Positions 8,124 through 18,156 are shown, counted from the stretch's first letter. The stretch: 64,000 nt of DNA from Novosphingobium sp. 9U (GCF_902506425.1 NZ_LR732469.1:2651522-2715521), one strand, 5' to 3'. Notes: generated from the sequence alone by a model not told the origin. A program made the numbers and translations.

Positions 8124-9113
8124 ATGTTAACACAGATCAAAGACGGCGGCGAACACTCAACGGAAAGCGCCGACGCGTGGTTCACGCCCGCTGCGCGTGC
8201 GCCGCTGCTGGCGCTGCTGAAGGCACTGGAAGCGCGTGGCTACGACTTCGTCACCGCCACTCCGGCGACCCACGCGCGCGTCCTCAGTCGCGCTGATCGC
8301 AAGGTGGCGCACGCCTTGCGCGATGTCCTGGGCTGGAGCTTGCCGTTCGCTCCTGACTTGATCGAGAAGGACTTGCGCGACCTCTTGGAGGCAGCAAGCG
8401 CCTTGGCTGCCGATGAAGGCGACATGCTGCGCTCACGATTGCGGGTCTCGCGCGTCGAAGGCACGCTGTTCCTGCATTCGGCCTACCCGACCTCGGCGCA
8501 CGATGCGGTGTTCCTTGGCCCCGATAGCCATCGCTTCGCTCAGCTGATCACCGTCCGGATGAGATCGAGCGCCCATCGCCTGCTCGACTATGGTGCCGGT
8601 GCCGGTGTCGGCGGCATCGTCGCGGCCCGGGCGGCCAATCGCGCGCACCTGACGCTCGCCGACGTGAACCCCAAGGCTCTGTTCCTCGCCTCGATCAACG
8701 CCGAGCACGCAGGTGTCGATCACACGACGGTGCAGGTCCAGACACCCGAGGACCTTAGCGGCGCATTCGACTTGATGGTCACGCACCCGCCCTTCATGAT
8801 CGACGCGGACCGCCGCGCCTATCGTGACGGCGGGGACCTTTATGGCGGGCAGCTCTCGCTCGACTGGACACTGCAGGGCGCGCAGCTGTTGGCTCCTGGC
8901 GGACAGCTGATCCTGCACACAGGGGTGTCGATCGTGGAAGGCCACGATGTCCTGCTCAATGCCTTGCGCGCGCAACTCCCCTCTGATGGCTTCGCGATCG
9001 ACTATCGCGAGCTCGATCCCGACATCTTCAGCGAGGAGCTCGACAGTCCCGCCTATAGCGATGTGGAGCGGATCGCCGCCGTCGGCCTGGTCCTCACCAG
9101 AGCCGACGGCTGA
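8124..9113 (+). CDS. Class I SAM-dependent methyltransferase
   Basis: ATG 8124 has AAGGA 8 nt upstream; an in-frame TTG at 8106 is less likely. The 329-residue protein has a helical N-terminal domain of about 140 residues and then a Rossmann methyltransferase domain. This has motif I LLDYGAGAGVGGI, an acidic residue after the second strand (LTLADVNPKAL), and THPPFM at the position of the NPPY/F motif of N-methyltransferases acting on adenine, guanine or glutamine. It resembles PrmC/RlmG-type enzymes, but the His in place of Asn is unusual. The likely substrate is rRNA, DNA or a protein glutamine; this is not resolved. Confidence 0.75.
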   Translation: MLTQIKDGGEHSTESADAWFTPAARAPLLALLKALEARGYDFVTATPATHARVLSRADRKVAHALRDVLGWSLPFAPDLIEKDLRDLLEAASALAADEGDMLRSRLRVSRVEGTLFLHSAYPTSAHDAVFLGPDSHRFAQLITVRMRSSAHRLLDYGAGAGVGGIVAARAANRAHLTLADVNPKALFLASINAEHAGVDHTTVQVQTPEDLSGAFDLMVTHPPFMIDADRRAYRDGGDLYGGQLSLDWTLQGAQLLAPGGQLILHTGVSIVEGHDVLLNALRAQLPSDGFAIDYRELDPDIFSEELDSPAYSDVERIAAVGLVLTRADG

Positions 9114-9125
9114 GCGGATCCGGCC

Positions 9126-10949
9126 TTACCAGCCGCAGGTCTTGCCGGCGTTCTGCTTCTCAAGCCAGGCGCTCAGCGGCGCGAAGTAGCGCAGCATCGG
9201 CTTGCCGCTCATCTCGCGGCTGCCGGTGAAGGCCTGCAGCGCATCGGGCCAGGGCTTGGACGCGCCCATGGAGAGCATGGCGTTCATCTTCTCGCCGACC
9301 TTCTTGTTGCCGTAGAAGCTGCAGCGGTGGAGCGGCCCCTTCCAGCCCGCCTGCTTGCATGCGGCCTCGTAGAACTGGAACTGCAGCAGCCGTGCCAGGA
9401 AGTAGCGAGTGTAGGGCACGGTGGCCGGCACGTGGTACTTGGCGCCGGCATCGAAGCCGTCCGCCGGGCGAGCCGTGGGCGGAACGATGCCCTGATATTC
9501 CTGGCGCATCTGGTCCCACGCCGCCTGGTACTGGCCAGGCGCGATCTCGCCCGAGAAGATCTTCCAGCGATAGCGATCGATCAACAAGCCGAAGGGCAGG
9601 AACGCCACCTTGTCCATCGCCTGGCGCAGCAGCAGGCCGGTGTCCTTGTCGGCGCTGGGCACCTTGGCCTTGTCGAGCAGGCCGATCTGCACAAGGTACT
9701 GCGGCGTAATCGACAGCGCCATGGTGTCGCCGATCGCCTCGTGGAAGCCGTCGTTCGCGCCATCGAGGTAGTAGGCGGGCTGCTTGTTGTAGGCGCGCTG
9801 GTAGTAGTTGTGGCCCAACTCGTGATGGATCGTCACGAAGTCATCCGAGTTGACCTTGGTGCACATCTTGATGCGCAGGTCTTCCTTGTTGTCGATATCC
9901 CAGGCCGAGGCGTGGCAGACCACTTCGCGGTCGGCCGGCTTGGTGATCTGCGAGCGTTCCCAGAACGTGCCGGGCAGCGGTGCGAAGCCCAGCGAGGAGT
10001 AGAAGCCCTCACCCGCCTTGACCATCTTGACTGGATCGTAGCCCTTGGCTTTCAGCAGATCGCCGATGTCATAGCCCAGATCGCCGGCGCCGGCGGGCGC
10101 GACGATGTCGTAGATGTTGCCCCATTCCTGCGCCCACATGTTGCCGAGCAGATCCGCGCGGATCGGACCGGTGGTCTTCTGAACCGCGTCGCCGTACTTC
10201 TCGTTTAGCTTGGTGCGGGTGTAGCAGTGCAGCTGGTCGTAGAGCGGCTTGACCTCCGCCCACAGCTTGTCGGTCAGCGCGGCGAACTGCTCGGGGGTCA
10301 TGTCGTAGTTGGAGCGCCACAGCGCGCCGGTGTCGGCGTAGCCTAGTTCCTTGGCGCCCTCGTTCTGCAGCGCGACGAGCTTGACGAAGTCCGCCTTCAT
10401 CGGCTTGCCGACGTTGTCGTTCCAGCTGGTCCACATCTCGGCCAACTCGACCGGGTTCCGGTTTTCGCCCATCGCGGCCTCGATGTCGGAGCCGTTGATC
10501 GGCTGCCCCTTCAGCGTGCCCTTGCCCTTGCCGTACATGCCCTGGAGGCGCGCGATGAGCGTCGCAGCTTCTTCCGCCGCGCCGGGACGGCTGGGCGCGG
10601 GCTGGGTGATCAGCGTACGCATGCGGCTGAGCTTGCGGTTCACGTCGTACGTCAGGCCTGGCTGCGAGGCATAAGTCGCCGCCTTGGTCGCGGTCGCGAC
10701 ATTGAACGAGTTCAGCGCGGCGGAGCTGCGCGCGGTCACCGCCTCGCTGTCGACGGTGATGTAGGTGTTGTAGACCCACTCGGCCTGCGCGGACTCGACC
10801 GTCTTCTGGTTGTACTGCGCCTCCGCCTGCTCGACGAACTGTGCGGCGGTGGGAACGCTGGCCGGAGCACTGGCGCTCTGGGCCGAGGCCGGCGCGGCGA
10901 CGGCGATCGCTCCGGCCAGCGCCAGAAGCGAAATTGCGTGAGATTTCAT
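9126..10949 (-). CDS. M2 family metallopeptidase (ACE-like peptidyl-dipeptidase)
   Basis: The start at 10949 gives 607 residues with a clear signal peptide ending near AAPASAQS. The zinc motif HELGH is at about residue 376-380 ([15 protein letters not shown]), with the third ligand Glu in FHEAIGDTM about 24 residues later, as in peptidase family M2 (angiotensin-converting-enzyme homologues). Length and motif placement fit a single-domain bacterial ACE acting in the periplasm, where it would release dipeptides from peptide C-termini. The C-terminal GKTCGW carries a Cys. The gene stands alone between a convergent methyltransferase and a hydrolase gene. Confidence 0.9.
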   Translation of the reverse strand: MKSHAISLLALAGAIAVAAPASAQSASAPASVPTAAQFVEQAEAQYNQKTVESAQAEWVYNTYITVDSEAVTARSSAALNSFNVATATKAATYASQPGLTYDVNRKLSRMRTLITQPAPSRPGAAEEAATLIARLQGMYGKGKGTLKGQPINGSDIEAAMGENRNPVELAEMWTSWNDNVGKPMKADFVKLVALQNEGAKELGYADTGALWRSNYDMTPEQFAALTDKLWAEVKPLYDQLHCYTRTKLNEKYGDAVQKTTGPIRADLLGNMWAQEWGNIYDIVAPAGAGDLGYDIGDLLKAKGYDPVKMVKAGEGFYSSLGFAPLPGTFWERSQITKPADREVVCHASAWDIDNKEDLRIKMCTKVNSDDFVTIHHELGHNYYQRAYNKQPAYYLDGANDGFHEAIGDTMALSITPQYLVQIGLLDKAKVPSADKDTGLLLRQAMDKVAFLPFGLLIDRYRWKIFSGEIAPGQYQAAWDQMRQEYQGIVPPTARPADGFDAGAKYHVPATVPYTRYFLARLLQFQFYEAACKQAGWKGPLHRCSFYGNKKVGEKMNAMLSMGASKPWPDALQAFTGSREMSGKPMLRYFAPLSAWLEKQNAGKTCGW

Positions 10950-11070
10950 GGTTTGCCCCGTTGTTCGGATTTGCGGATGCGCCATGCTGGCCCGCTCGGC
11001 CGGGAGGGTCAAGCGGCGGGGTCGGGGGTCAAGGCTCAAACGTCGATCCGGGCCTGAACCCCGGTGGAGG

Positions 11071-11832
11071 TCACGCCTTCAGGAACGTCACCATGGCATC
11101 GCCCATCGCCTTCTCCGTCACAGACGACATGTGCGTGCCGGGGATTGCAACGTAGCACGCATCCGGCAGCGCCGCGGCCAGGGCGGGCGCGGAGCCGTTG
11201 TCGCTGTCGTCCGCGCCGCATAGCACGAGGGTGGACATGGTCACCCCGGCCAGGTCCTCCGGCGGAGTATCGTCAACCGATTGCAGCAGCAGCCGCGAGG
11301 CGACGAGGTCCACCTTCTGCGTGCGCATGAACGAGCGTGCGACAAAGGCGGGATCGCCATGCTTGATCGTGTCGTAGCGATCGATGGCATCGACGAAGAA
11401 CGCACTGCGCCGCGCCCAATTGCCCAGCCCTTCGATCCCCATGCCGCCCAGGATCAGCCGCCGCGGCGCCAGTCCGGCGAGCACCGAGCGCACCGCCGTG
11501 CGCGATCCGAGCGAGAACCCGCCCAGGTCGAAGTCGGTGAGCCCGAGCGCCTGGACCAGCGCCAGGCAATCGCGCACCAGCACGTCCGCCGGGTAGGCCG
11601 CAGGATCGTGCGGCGCTTCGCTCTGCCCGTGGGCGCGCAGATCGGGCATGATCACGTCGAACCCGGCATCGGCGAGCTTGCCGGCATGGCCGAACTTGAT
11701 CCAGTTGACTTGCGCGCTGGAGAACAGGCCGTGCAGCAGCAGCACCGGCCTACCGACGCCGGCGCCCATGCGGTGCACCGCGAGCTTCGCGCCGCCATAG
11801 CCTTCCAGAAAGTCCGTACGCGCTTCGCTCAT
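11071..11832 (-). CDS. Alpha/beta hydrolase
   Basis: The 253-residue protein has the alpha/beta hydrolase fold: PVLLLHGLFSS for the oxyanion region, nucleophile elbow GFSLGS, an acid in LVLCGADDSDNGS and the catalytic His in IPGTHMSS. No signal peptide is present, so it is cytoplasmic. Its ATG overlaps the stop of the upstream GFA gene in an ATGA arrangement, so the two are translationally coupled and probably act together, perhaps in thiol-ester or aldehyde detoxification. That role is inferred only from the pairing; the substrate is unknown. Confidence 0.85.
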   Translation of the reverse strand: MSEARTDFLEGYGGAKLAVHRMGAGVGRPVLLLHGLFSSAQVNWIKFGHAGKLADAGFDVIMPDLRAHGQSEAPHDPAAYPADVLVRDCLALVQALGLTDFDLGGFSLGSRTAVRSVLAGLAPRRLILGGMGIEGLGNWARRSAFFVDAIDRYDTIKHGDPAFVARSFMRTQKVDLVASRLLLQSVDDTPPEDLAGVTMSTLVLCGADDSDNGSAPALAAALPDACYVAIPGTHMSSVTEKAMGDAMVTFLKA

Positions 11833-12272
11833 TCAGGAGGCTCCATGCCGGCCGCGCGCCACATCTCCACCACCTTGGTGTTCTGCGCGCTCGTGATGCC
11901 GGGCAGATGCCGCACCTGCGTCCAAGCCTCAAGCATGCTTTCGGTGGCGTAGTTGTGCTCGGGCTTGAACGGTGTCGGATCATCGAAGCTACCCACAGTG
12001 AGGTCGATATTGGTGCCGCCTTCGATGAAATCGAACCCGAGCGGTGTCCCGCACTGCGAGCAGAACGGCCGCCGGGCGATCGGCGAGGATTGATACCAGT
12101 CCGGCTCCGACTGCCAGACGACCTTGTCCTTGGGCGGGTTGATAAACGCGATCGACACGCCGCCGGTCGCCTTCTTGCACATGTTGCAATGGCACAAGTA
12201 CGCCTTCTCCGGCTCGACTTCGGCGGTGTAGCGCACCCGGCCGCACTGGCAGCCGCCATCCATGCTCGGCAT
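11829..12272 (-). CDS. GFA family (glutathione-dependent formaldehyde-activating-like) protein
   Basis: Start 12272 has a strong AGGAGG about 8 nt upstream and gives 147 residues. Zinc ligands of the GFA/CENP-V fold are visible: GGCQCGRVRY, then CHCNMCKK and CSQCGTPLGF. Family members bind two zinc ions; the founding member, Gfa, was proposed to help formaldehyde react with glutathione, but most members are uncharacterised. The stop overlaps the start of the alpha/beta hydrolase gene by 4 nt. Confidence 0.88.
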   Translation of the reverse strand: MPSMDGGCQCGRVRYTAEVEPEKAYLCHCNMCKKATGGVSIAFINPPKDKVVWQSEPDWYQSSPIARRPFCSQCGTPLGFDFIEGGTNIDLTVGSFDDPTPFKPEHNYATESMLEAWTQVRHLPGITSAQNTKVVEMWRAAGMEPPE

Positions 12273-12386
12273 ATCCTGGTCCTCCTGCAGGCAAGTGCGA
12301 ACGCGCAGGACGTGCGCGCCGTTCCCCCTGCCCATCCTTGCTTCCCGTAAGGAACCGTACCCGACATCACGGGTTTCCCGCCCACC

Positions 12387-13877
12387 ATGCGGCTACGACC
12401 TATCGCATATCACACACGCTTCACGGCAGCCGCCCTGATCGCACTGGCGCTCGCTGGCTGCGGTTCGCACACCCCGAACGAGGCGCCGCCGCGCGCGACC
12501 GACCGGATCGCCATCAAGCCGCAAGCTTCAATCATCGCCGTTCCTCTCGAGGCCGACCTGACGCGTCTTGCCGCAGCGCTCGAACGCGAGATCCCGCGCC
12601 AGTTGTGGTCGATCGACAAGCCCGGCCAGGTCTGTGTGCCCAGCGACAAGGTCAAGGTGCTGTTCGTCGAGGTGAAGACGCCCACCATCCGCTGCCGTAT
12701 CGTCGGCCAAGTGACGGGCGGGCGGCTGGCGCTCTCGGGTTCGGGCCGCACGCTCGTGGTGACGATGCCGGTGCACGCCGTCGTCCATGCGCGCGATATC
12801 GGCGGCGTGCTGAAGCAGGAGACCGCCACCGCCGACGCGCAAGTCCAGGCCCGGATTGCGCTCGACATCGCGCCGGACTGGAGCCCGCGCGGTAAGGTCG
12901 ACCTCGGCTATCGCTGGACCGCGCCGCCGCGCATCGATTTCCTAGGCCAAACAATCGACTTGTCCGAGCAGGCGGACGATAAGCTGAAAGGCGTGATTGC
13001 CAAGCTGGAGCGCACTCTGCCCGGCGAACTCAGCCAGCTCCACATGCGCGAGCAGGTGCAGCTGGCCTGGAATGCGGCGTTCACCTCGCTGCAGCTCAAC
13101 CGCTCGAACCCGCCGGTGTGGATGCGCGTCTCGCCACACGAGCTGCAATATGGCGGCTACCGCATCGCCGGCAATCGCGTCACGCTGCGTCTGGGCTTGC
13201 GCGCCGTGACCGAGACCTTCGTCGGCGATCGCCCGCCCGACCCCGCGCGCACGCCGCTGCCGCCGCTGCGGCAGCTGGCGGCAAACCCGGGCAAGCTGAC
13301 CTTCTTCATCCCGGTGATCGCCGACTACGGCCAGCTCGAGCCGGTGCTGATGAAGGCGCTGCGCAAGCGGCAGTCGCGTCCGTTCCAGGTACCAGGGGTC
13401 GGACCGGTCTGGGCACGGTTCAACAAGGCGACGATCTACGGCACCAAAGGCGGCAAGATCGCGGTGGGCCTGAACTTTAACGCCAGCGACGAGGCGGATA
13501 CCATCGGCAGGGCGCGCGCGACTGTGTGGATGACAGCGCTGCCGCTCAACCAGCCCAACTCGCGCCGGGTCGATTTCACCGAGTTCGCGGTGAGCGGCAG
13601 CACGGACCGCACCGGCGGCGATCTGGTGATCCAGCTCGCCAATGCGCCCGGGCTCGACCGGACGATCGCCCGAGCTCTGTCGCAGAACTTCGAGCGGGAT
13701 TACGACAAGCTGATGGTCAAGATCGACCGCGCCATCCAGGGAAAGCGCGAGGGCGACTTCGTGATCCGTGCGAAGATCGAGGACGTGCAGACCGGCTCGC
13801 TCAAGGCGGCGGGGCAAGGGCTGTACTTACCGGTGCGCGGGACCGGCACGGCAAGCATCAAGCTGGAGCCTCGCTAG
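12387..13877 (+). CDS. DUF4403 family lipoprotein
   Basis: The 496-residue protein begins with a lipoprotein signal with lipobox LAGC (Cys at residue 25). The rest fits the DUF4403 family in length and pattern: PLEADLTRLAAALEREIPRQ near the start, a central LAWNAAFTSLQL segment, and repeated long beta strands that suggest a tandem lipid-binding-like fold. The function of DUF4403 is unknown; a periplasmic envelope role is inferred from the lipoprotein signal. It starts 114 bp from the divergent GFA gene. Confidence 0.8.
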   Translation: MRLRPIAYHTRFTAAALIALALAGCGSHTPNEAPPRATDRIAIKPQASIIAVPLEADLTRLAAALEREIPRQLWSIDKPGQVCVPSDKVKVLFVEVKTPTIRCRIVGQVTGGRLALSGSGRTLVVTMPVHAVVHARDIGGVLKQETATADAQVQARIALDIAPDWSPRGKVDLGYRWTAPPRIDFLGQTIDLSEQADDKLKGVIAKLERTLPGELSQLHMREQVQLAWNAAFTSLQLNRSNPPVWMRVSPHELQYGGYRIAGNRVTLRLGLRAVTETFVGDRPPDPARTPLPPLRQLAANPGKLTFFIPVIADYGQLEPVLMKALRKRQSRPFQVPGVGPVWARFNKATIYGTKGGKIAVGLNFNASDEADTIGRARATVWMTALPLNQPNSRRVDFTEFAVSGSTDRTGGDLVIQLANAPGLDRTIARALSQNFERDYDKLMVKIDRAIQGKREGDFVIRAKIEDVQTGSLKAAGQGLYLPVRGTGTASIKLEPR

Positions 13878-13908
13878 TTCCTCCTGCGAGGGAGGACCTC
13901 TACGATGA

Positions 13909-15210
13909 TCAAATCGGGTCGAACTCCAGGTGTAGCTCCTTGAGCGCTCGCAGCACATAAGTCGGCTCGTACACGAAATGCCGATCGTGCTCGCGCCCAT
14001 GCTTCGCCTCGGCCAGTCGCACGTTGCCCATGCGCGCAAGCAGGCGCTCGATGCTCACCACCACCTCGCGGCGCGCCAGCGGAGCGCCGATGCAGGTGTG
14101 CGCGCCGCGGCCGAACGCCAGGTGCTCCTTAATCCGCGGGCGGTCCATGTCGAACACGTCGGGGTTGGGGAAGCGCTTGGGATCGCGATTGGCGGCCATG
14201 TGGCTCATCAGGATCGGCGTGCCAGCCTTAATCTCGACGCCGCCCAGCGTGGTGGTCTTCTTGCACAGTCGTCCACCGCTTTTCACCGAGCCATCATAGC
14301 GCAGCAGCTCCTCGACGAACGCCTCGATGCGCTTCGGATTGGCGCGCAGTTCCGCCTGGATGTCGGGACGGGTCGCGATGACCTTGAAGCCATTTGCCAG
14401 CAGCCGATTGGTGGTGTCCTGCCCAGCCCCGAACAGGAACGCGGCCAGGCCAGTCAGGTCGACCAGCGTCGGCTTGGAGCCGTCAGGGTATGTCGCCTGC
14501 GCGAGGTCGTTGAGGATGTCCTCCTGCGCCAGCAGCGAGCGCAGCGGGCGCAGAAGCGCGTGCTGTGAGGCGCGCCGGCGCGCTATCATCGAGAACAGGT
14601 CCTTGCCGACGCCGACAAGAGGATTCTTCATCATCTCCTCTTTGGTCGCATCCATCGGCACCGGGATCGCGCCTTCGAGCAGGTCACGAAATTTCGCGCG
14701 CGTCTTCTCCGAAAGCCCCAGCAGGTCGGAGATCACCAGCGCCCCGTAAGGCCCGCCATACTGGCGCACGATGTCGACCTGGCCGTCCTTGTGGAACTCG
14801 TCGATCAGGCCTTCGGCCGTGGCGAGCAGCTTGGGTTGCAACTGCTTGAGCCGGCTAGGCGTGAACAGCCGCGCGAGGATCGAGCGCAAGTCGGCGTGCC
14901 GGTCACCGCTCTCGGCGACGATCTGGTCGGCAAAGTCGATCTGCTTGCGGTGGGTGGAGAGCAGGTTGGTGATGTCGTCGCTCGCCGGCGTGAACGGCAG
15001 CTCGACAAGGCCGCCCGTCACCGCGTTGATTTCCGAGAAATGCTCGGTGTCGAGCATGACCTCGACCGTCTCATCGTAGCCGGTGACTGCCACGGCGTTT
15101 CGATGCGGCAGGCGCACGACTGGGCCTTGGGCACGCAGCCAATCAAAATAGGCGTGCGGATCGTCGACGAGCGAGACGTCGGTGTACCAATCTGCGGCTT
15201 CGTAAGACAC
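13909..15210 (-). CDS. Cytochrome P450
   Basis: A GTG start at 15210 with GGAG upstream gives 433 residues, normal for a soluble bacterial P450. The heme loop FGRGAHTCIGAPLARRE places the axial Cys near residue 370. The I-helix oxygen-activation motif is LFGAGQDTTNR, and the K-helix ExxR is ELLR in FVEELLRYDG. No ferredoxin or ferredoxin-reductase gene is next to it, so electrons must come from elsewhere. The substrate is unknown; similar sphingomonad P450s oxidise terpenoids, steroids or aromatics. Confidence 0.93.
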   Translation of the reverse strand: MSYEAADWYTDVSLVDDPHAYFDWLRAQGPVVRLPHRNAVAVTGYDETVEVMLDTEHFSEINAVTGGLVELPFTPASDDITNLLSTHRKQIDFADQIVAESGDRHADLRSILARLFTPSRLKQLQPKLLATAEGLIDEFHKDGQVDIVRQYGGPYGALVISDLLGLSEKTRAKFRDLLEGAIPVPMDATKEEMMKNPLVGVGKDLFSMIARRRASQHALLRPLRSLLAQEDILNDLAQATYPDGSKPTLVDLTGLAAFLFGAGQDTTNRLLANGFKVIATRPDIQAELRANPKRIEAFVEELLRYDGSVKSGGRLCKKTTTLGGVEIKAGTPILMSHMAANRDPKRFPNPDVFDMDRPRIKEHLAFGRGAHTCIGAPLARREVVVSIERLLARMGNVRLAEAKHGREHDRHFVYEPTYVLRALKELHLEFDPI

Positions 15211-15281
15211 GTGCGGGATCTCCGATGTATGATCCTTTGTGTATCACACAGACCATGGAGATCAACGTTCTCGTACCTGCT

Positions 15282-15400
15282 GCTGCTCCTCCTCCCTTGA
15301 GGGAGGAGGTCGGGAGGTGGGTGTACTCACGCCAGCGTGGACGCGCTGCCTGGCGGCATCGCTCCCCCACCCCCAACCCCTCCCCGCCGGGGAGGGGAGC
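15282..15400. repeat. dispersed intergenic repeat, copy A
   Basis: This stretch of about 119 bp lies between the P450 start and the S9 peptidase stop. Its first 77 bp match 57082-57158 with only five substitutions and no indel, in the same orientation. The ends are imperfect inverted repeats (GCTCCTCCTCCC and GGGGAGGGGAGC), which suggests a small palindromic mobile-type element that folds as RNA. It ends at the S9 stop codon and may act as a 3' hairpin or terminator. Confidence 0.8.
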
Positions 15401-17565
15401 TACTGCGCCGGCGTTTCTAGCCCCGACCACTTCGCCAGGAACGAAAGCACGTCCGCACCCTCGTCGATCACCTTGTCGGTCGGCTTGCCCGAGCCATGCC
15501 CCGCCCGCGTCTCGATGCGGATCAGGTGCGGCTTGGGTCCAGCCTGCGCCTGCTGGAGTGCCGCAGTGTACTTGAAGCTATGCCCAGGCACTACGCGGTC
15601 GTCGGTGTCCGCCGTCGTCACCAGCACGGCGGGATAGTCCACGCCCGAGCGGATGTTGTGATAGGGCGAGTACTTGCGCAGCACGCGGAAGTCGGCCTCC
15701 TTTTCGGGATACCCGTAGTCGTCCACCCAGTAGCGGCCCGCAGTGAAGCGGTCGAAACGCAACATGTCCATGACGCCGACCGCCGCATTGGCCGCCGCGA
15801 ACAAGTCCGGACGCTGGTTCACCACAGCGCCCACCAGCAGGCCGCCGTTCGACCCGCCCTGGATCGAGAGCCCGTCCTTAGGCGTGATCCCCTGCGCTAT
15901 GAGGTACTCACCTGCGGCGATAAAGTCGTCGAACACGTTCTGCTTGTTGGCAAGGCGTCCGGCATCGTGCCACGCCTTGCCGTACTCGCCGCCGCCGCGC
16001 AGGTTGGCCATGGCAAAGGCGCCGCCCGCCTCCAGCCACGCCATGCGCACTGCCGAGTAGCCGGGGGTCAGCGAAATATCGAAGCCGCCGTAGCCATAGA
16101 GCAAAGTCGGCTGCGCCTTGCCGGCTGCAGCCGCGGCCTTGCTGCGCACAACGAACATCGGCACCTTGGTGCCGTCCTTGGACGTGTAGAACCGCTGCTC
16201 GATCAGGTACTTGGCCGGATCGAACTTGATCGCCGGCTGCGCGAACGGCTCGGACTTGCCGGTGGCGATGTCCATGCGGAACACCGCCGCAGGCTGGTTG
16301 AAGCTGGAATAGCTGTAGAACGTCTCGGGATCGCCGGGCTTGCCGTCGAAACCCGAAGCCGTGCCCAGTCCGGCCAAAGTCAGGTCGCGCACCGACTTGC
16401 CGTCCAGCCCGACGATCTCGGCATGGCTCGCCGCGTCCTTCAGATAGTTGAGGATCAGGTGATTGCCGATGATCGTCGCGCGCTCGAGCAGTTCGTCACG
16501 CTCGGCCACGACTTGCCGGAACTGCGGCGCGCGTTCGGCAAGATCGATCACCACCAGCTTGTAGCGGGGCGCGTCCTTGTTGGTGACGAACCAAAGCCGC
16601 GTGCCGGTGCTGGCGACGAGCTTCCAGTCGTTAGTCGGCTCTGCCACCAGCGTGCGCGGGTTCCAGCCATCGCGCGTGCGGCGTTGGAGATCGACGTAAC
16701 GCACCTGCTGGCGGCTGTCGGTACCCGTGCTGCTGCGGATGACGAGGTAGCGGCCATCCTGCGTGACATCCGCGTCGTGGTTCATGTCGCGCTGCTCGGG
16801 CGTCGCGAACACCAGCTGGTCGGCCTCCTGCGGCGTGCCCAGGCGATGGTAGTAGACCGCATGGTCGTAATTGCGGCCCTGGAATGCCGTGCCCTCCGCG
16901 GGCGCCGGGAAGCGCGAGTAAACGAAGCCGTCTGCCCCCGCCCAGGCGAGGTCAGTGAACTTGGCCCACTTCACTTCGTCCGGCAGCTGCTTGCCGGTGG
17001 CGACATCGAGCACGTGCAGCACGCGCCAATCGCTGCCGCCGTCCTGTACGCTGAACAGCAGGTGCTTGCCATCGTCGGAGGGCTTCCAGCCATCGAGCGC
17101 GGTGGCGCCATCCTTAGCCCAGCTGTTCGGATCGAGCAGCAGCCGCGGCTCACCGTGCAGACCCTCACGCACGAACAGCTGCGCCTGGTTCTGCAGCCCC
17201 GAGTTGCGGGTGTAGAAATAGCGACCACCCGCCTTGGTCGGCAGACCGAAGCGCTCATAGTCAATCAACTCGCGGATCTTGGCGGCGAACCAGCCTCGCT
17301 GCGGCAGCGTGTCGAGGTACTGGCGGGTGACCGCATTCTCTCGCTCGACCCAGCCGGCGACTTCCTTGTCGCTGCGCACGTCGTTTTCGAGCCAGCGATA
17401 GGGATCGGCGATCGCCTCGCCGAAGTGCTGCTCCACCAGCGGTTCGCGGCGGGTTGCGGGATAGTTCATTTTCATGGTGTCGGCCCGGGTCGGCGAAGTG
17501 GCAAGAGCGGTCACGGTCATGAGAGCCGCGAGGGTCGGACGCAAGCGCCCGGAGCGAGGAGCCAA
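15400..17565 (-). CDS. Prolyl oligopeptidase family serine peptidase (S9A)
   Basis: The product has an N-terminal signal peptide (RPTLAALMTVTALATSPTRA), a beta-propeller domain and a C-terminal alpha/beta hydrolase domain. The catalytic Ser is in GGSNGGLLVGA (about residue 571), the Asp in TADTDDRVVPGHS and the His in RAGHGSGKPTD. This is the S9A pattern; such enzymes cleave after proline in short peptides, here in the periplasm. No ATG precedes the signal peptide. TTG at 17565 with GGAG 9 nt upstream gives 721 residues and is the best start; TTG 17583 would lie in the rplQ terminator hairpin, and ATG 17520 would cut the signal sequence. Confidence 0.88.
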   Translation of the reverse strand: MAPRSGRLRPTLAALMTVTALATSPTRADTMKMNYPATRREPLVEQHFGEAIADPYRWLENDVRSDKEVAGWVERENAVTRQYLDTLPQRGWFAAKIRELIDYERFGLPTKAGGRYFYTRNSGLQNQAQLFVREGLHGEPRLLLDPNSWAKDGATALDGWKPSDDGKHLLFSVQDGGSDWRVLHVLDVATGKQLPDEVKWAKFTDLAWAGADGFVYSRFPAPAEGTAFQGRNYDHAVYYHRLGTPQEADQLVFATPEQRDMNHDADVTQDGRYLVIRSSTGTDSRQQVRYVDLQRRTRDGWNPRTLVAEPTNDWKLVASTGTRLWFVTNKDAPRYKLVVIDLAERAPQFRQVVAERDELLERATIIGNHLILNYLKDAASHAEIVGLDGKSVRDLTLAGLGTASGFDGKPGDPETFYSYSSFNQPAAVFRMDIATGKSEPFAQPAIKFDPAKYLIEQRFYTSKDGTKVPMFVVRSKAAAAAGKAQPTLLYGYGGFDISLTPGYSAVRMAWLEAGGAFAMANLRGGGEYGKAWHDAGRLANKQNVFDDFIAAGEYLIAQGITPKDGLSIQGGSNGGLLVGAVVNQRPDLFAAANAAVGVMDMLRFDRFTAGRYWVDDYGYPEKEADFRVLRKYSPYHNIRSGVDYPAVLVTTADTDDRVVPGHSFKYTAALQQAQAGPKPHLIRIETRAGHGSGKPTDKVIDEGADVLSFLAKWSGLETPAQ

Positions 17566-17581
17566 AACGAAATTCTCCAGC

Positions 17582-17622
17582 AAAAAGCAAAGCGGCCCCG
17601 AGCTTTAACGCTCGGAGCCGCC
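17582..17622 (-). terminator. Rho-independent terminator after rplQ
   Basis: Read on the minus strand, a GC-rich stem (GGCTCCGAGC paired with GCTCGGGGCC around a GTTAAA loop) is followed by a T-rich tract, TTTGCTTTTT. It lies between the rplQ stop and the S9 peptidase start and should end the alpha operon transcript. Confidence 0.75.
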
Positions 17623-17686
17623 GTGGCAATTGCCGGATGTTCAGTGCCCCGGACCTACGTGGCAACCGCGGGCACGGAGGAGAGGA

Positions 17687-18109
17687 TCAGGCCTCTTCGT
17701 ACTCTTCGGCGTCGGTGTTCACCGGGCCCGAGTCCTGGCCCTTGGCATCAACGTCACGGTCGACGAGTTCGATGATCGCCATCGGCGCGGCGTCCGAACC
17801 ACGAAAACCTGCCTTGATGATGCGGCTGTAGCCACCCTCGCGGCCAGCGTAACGCTCGGCGAGGATTTCGAACAGCTTCTGCTCCTGCGTCTCGTCCATC
17901 AAGCGCGAGTGCGCCAGGCGACGGTTCGACAGGCCACCGCGCTTGGCCAGCGTGATCAGCTTCTCGACATAGGGGCGCAGTTCGCGTGCCTTGGGCAGCG
18001 TGGTCTGGATCTGCTCGTGCTTGATCAGCGCCGCGGCCATGTTGCGCAGCAGAGCCGTGCGGTGACCCGTAGCGCGCTGCAGCTTGCGGCCGCCCATCTT
18101 GTGACGCAT
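17687..18109 (-). CDS. rplQ: 50S ribosomal protein L17
   Basis: The start [17 protein letters not shown] with [20 protein letters not shown] is diagnostic for bL17, which lines the peptide exit tunnel region of the large subunit. At 140 residues it matches alphaproteobacterial L17, including a variable acidic C-terminal tail. It is the last gene of the alpha operon, 114 bp after rpoA, and a terminator follows. Confidence 0.97.
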   Translation of the reverse strand: MRHKMGGRKLQRATGHRTALLRNMAAALIKHEQIQTTLPKARELRPYVEKLITLAKRGGLSNRRLAHSRLMDETQEQKLFEILAERYAGREGGYSRIIKAGFRGSDAAPMAIIELVDRDVDAKGQDSGPVNTDAEEYEEA

Positions 18110-18156
18110 TTCATGTACTCCGTTCGTAAGGGGCCCGTGTGAGGTAGCCCGGTCCT

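Noticed and set aside
15496..17775. Open frame of 759 codons on the plus strand opposite the S9 peptidase
   Set aside because: No motif or RBS; the minus strand has a complete catalytic triad.
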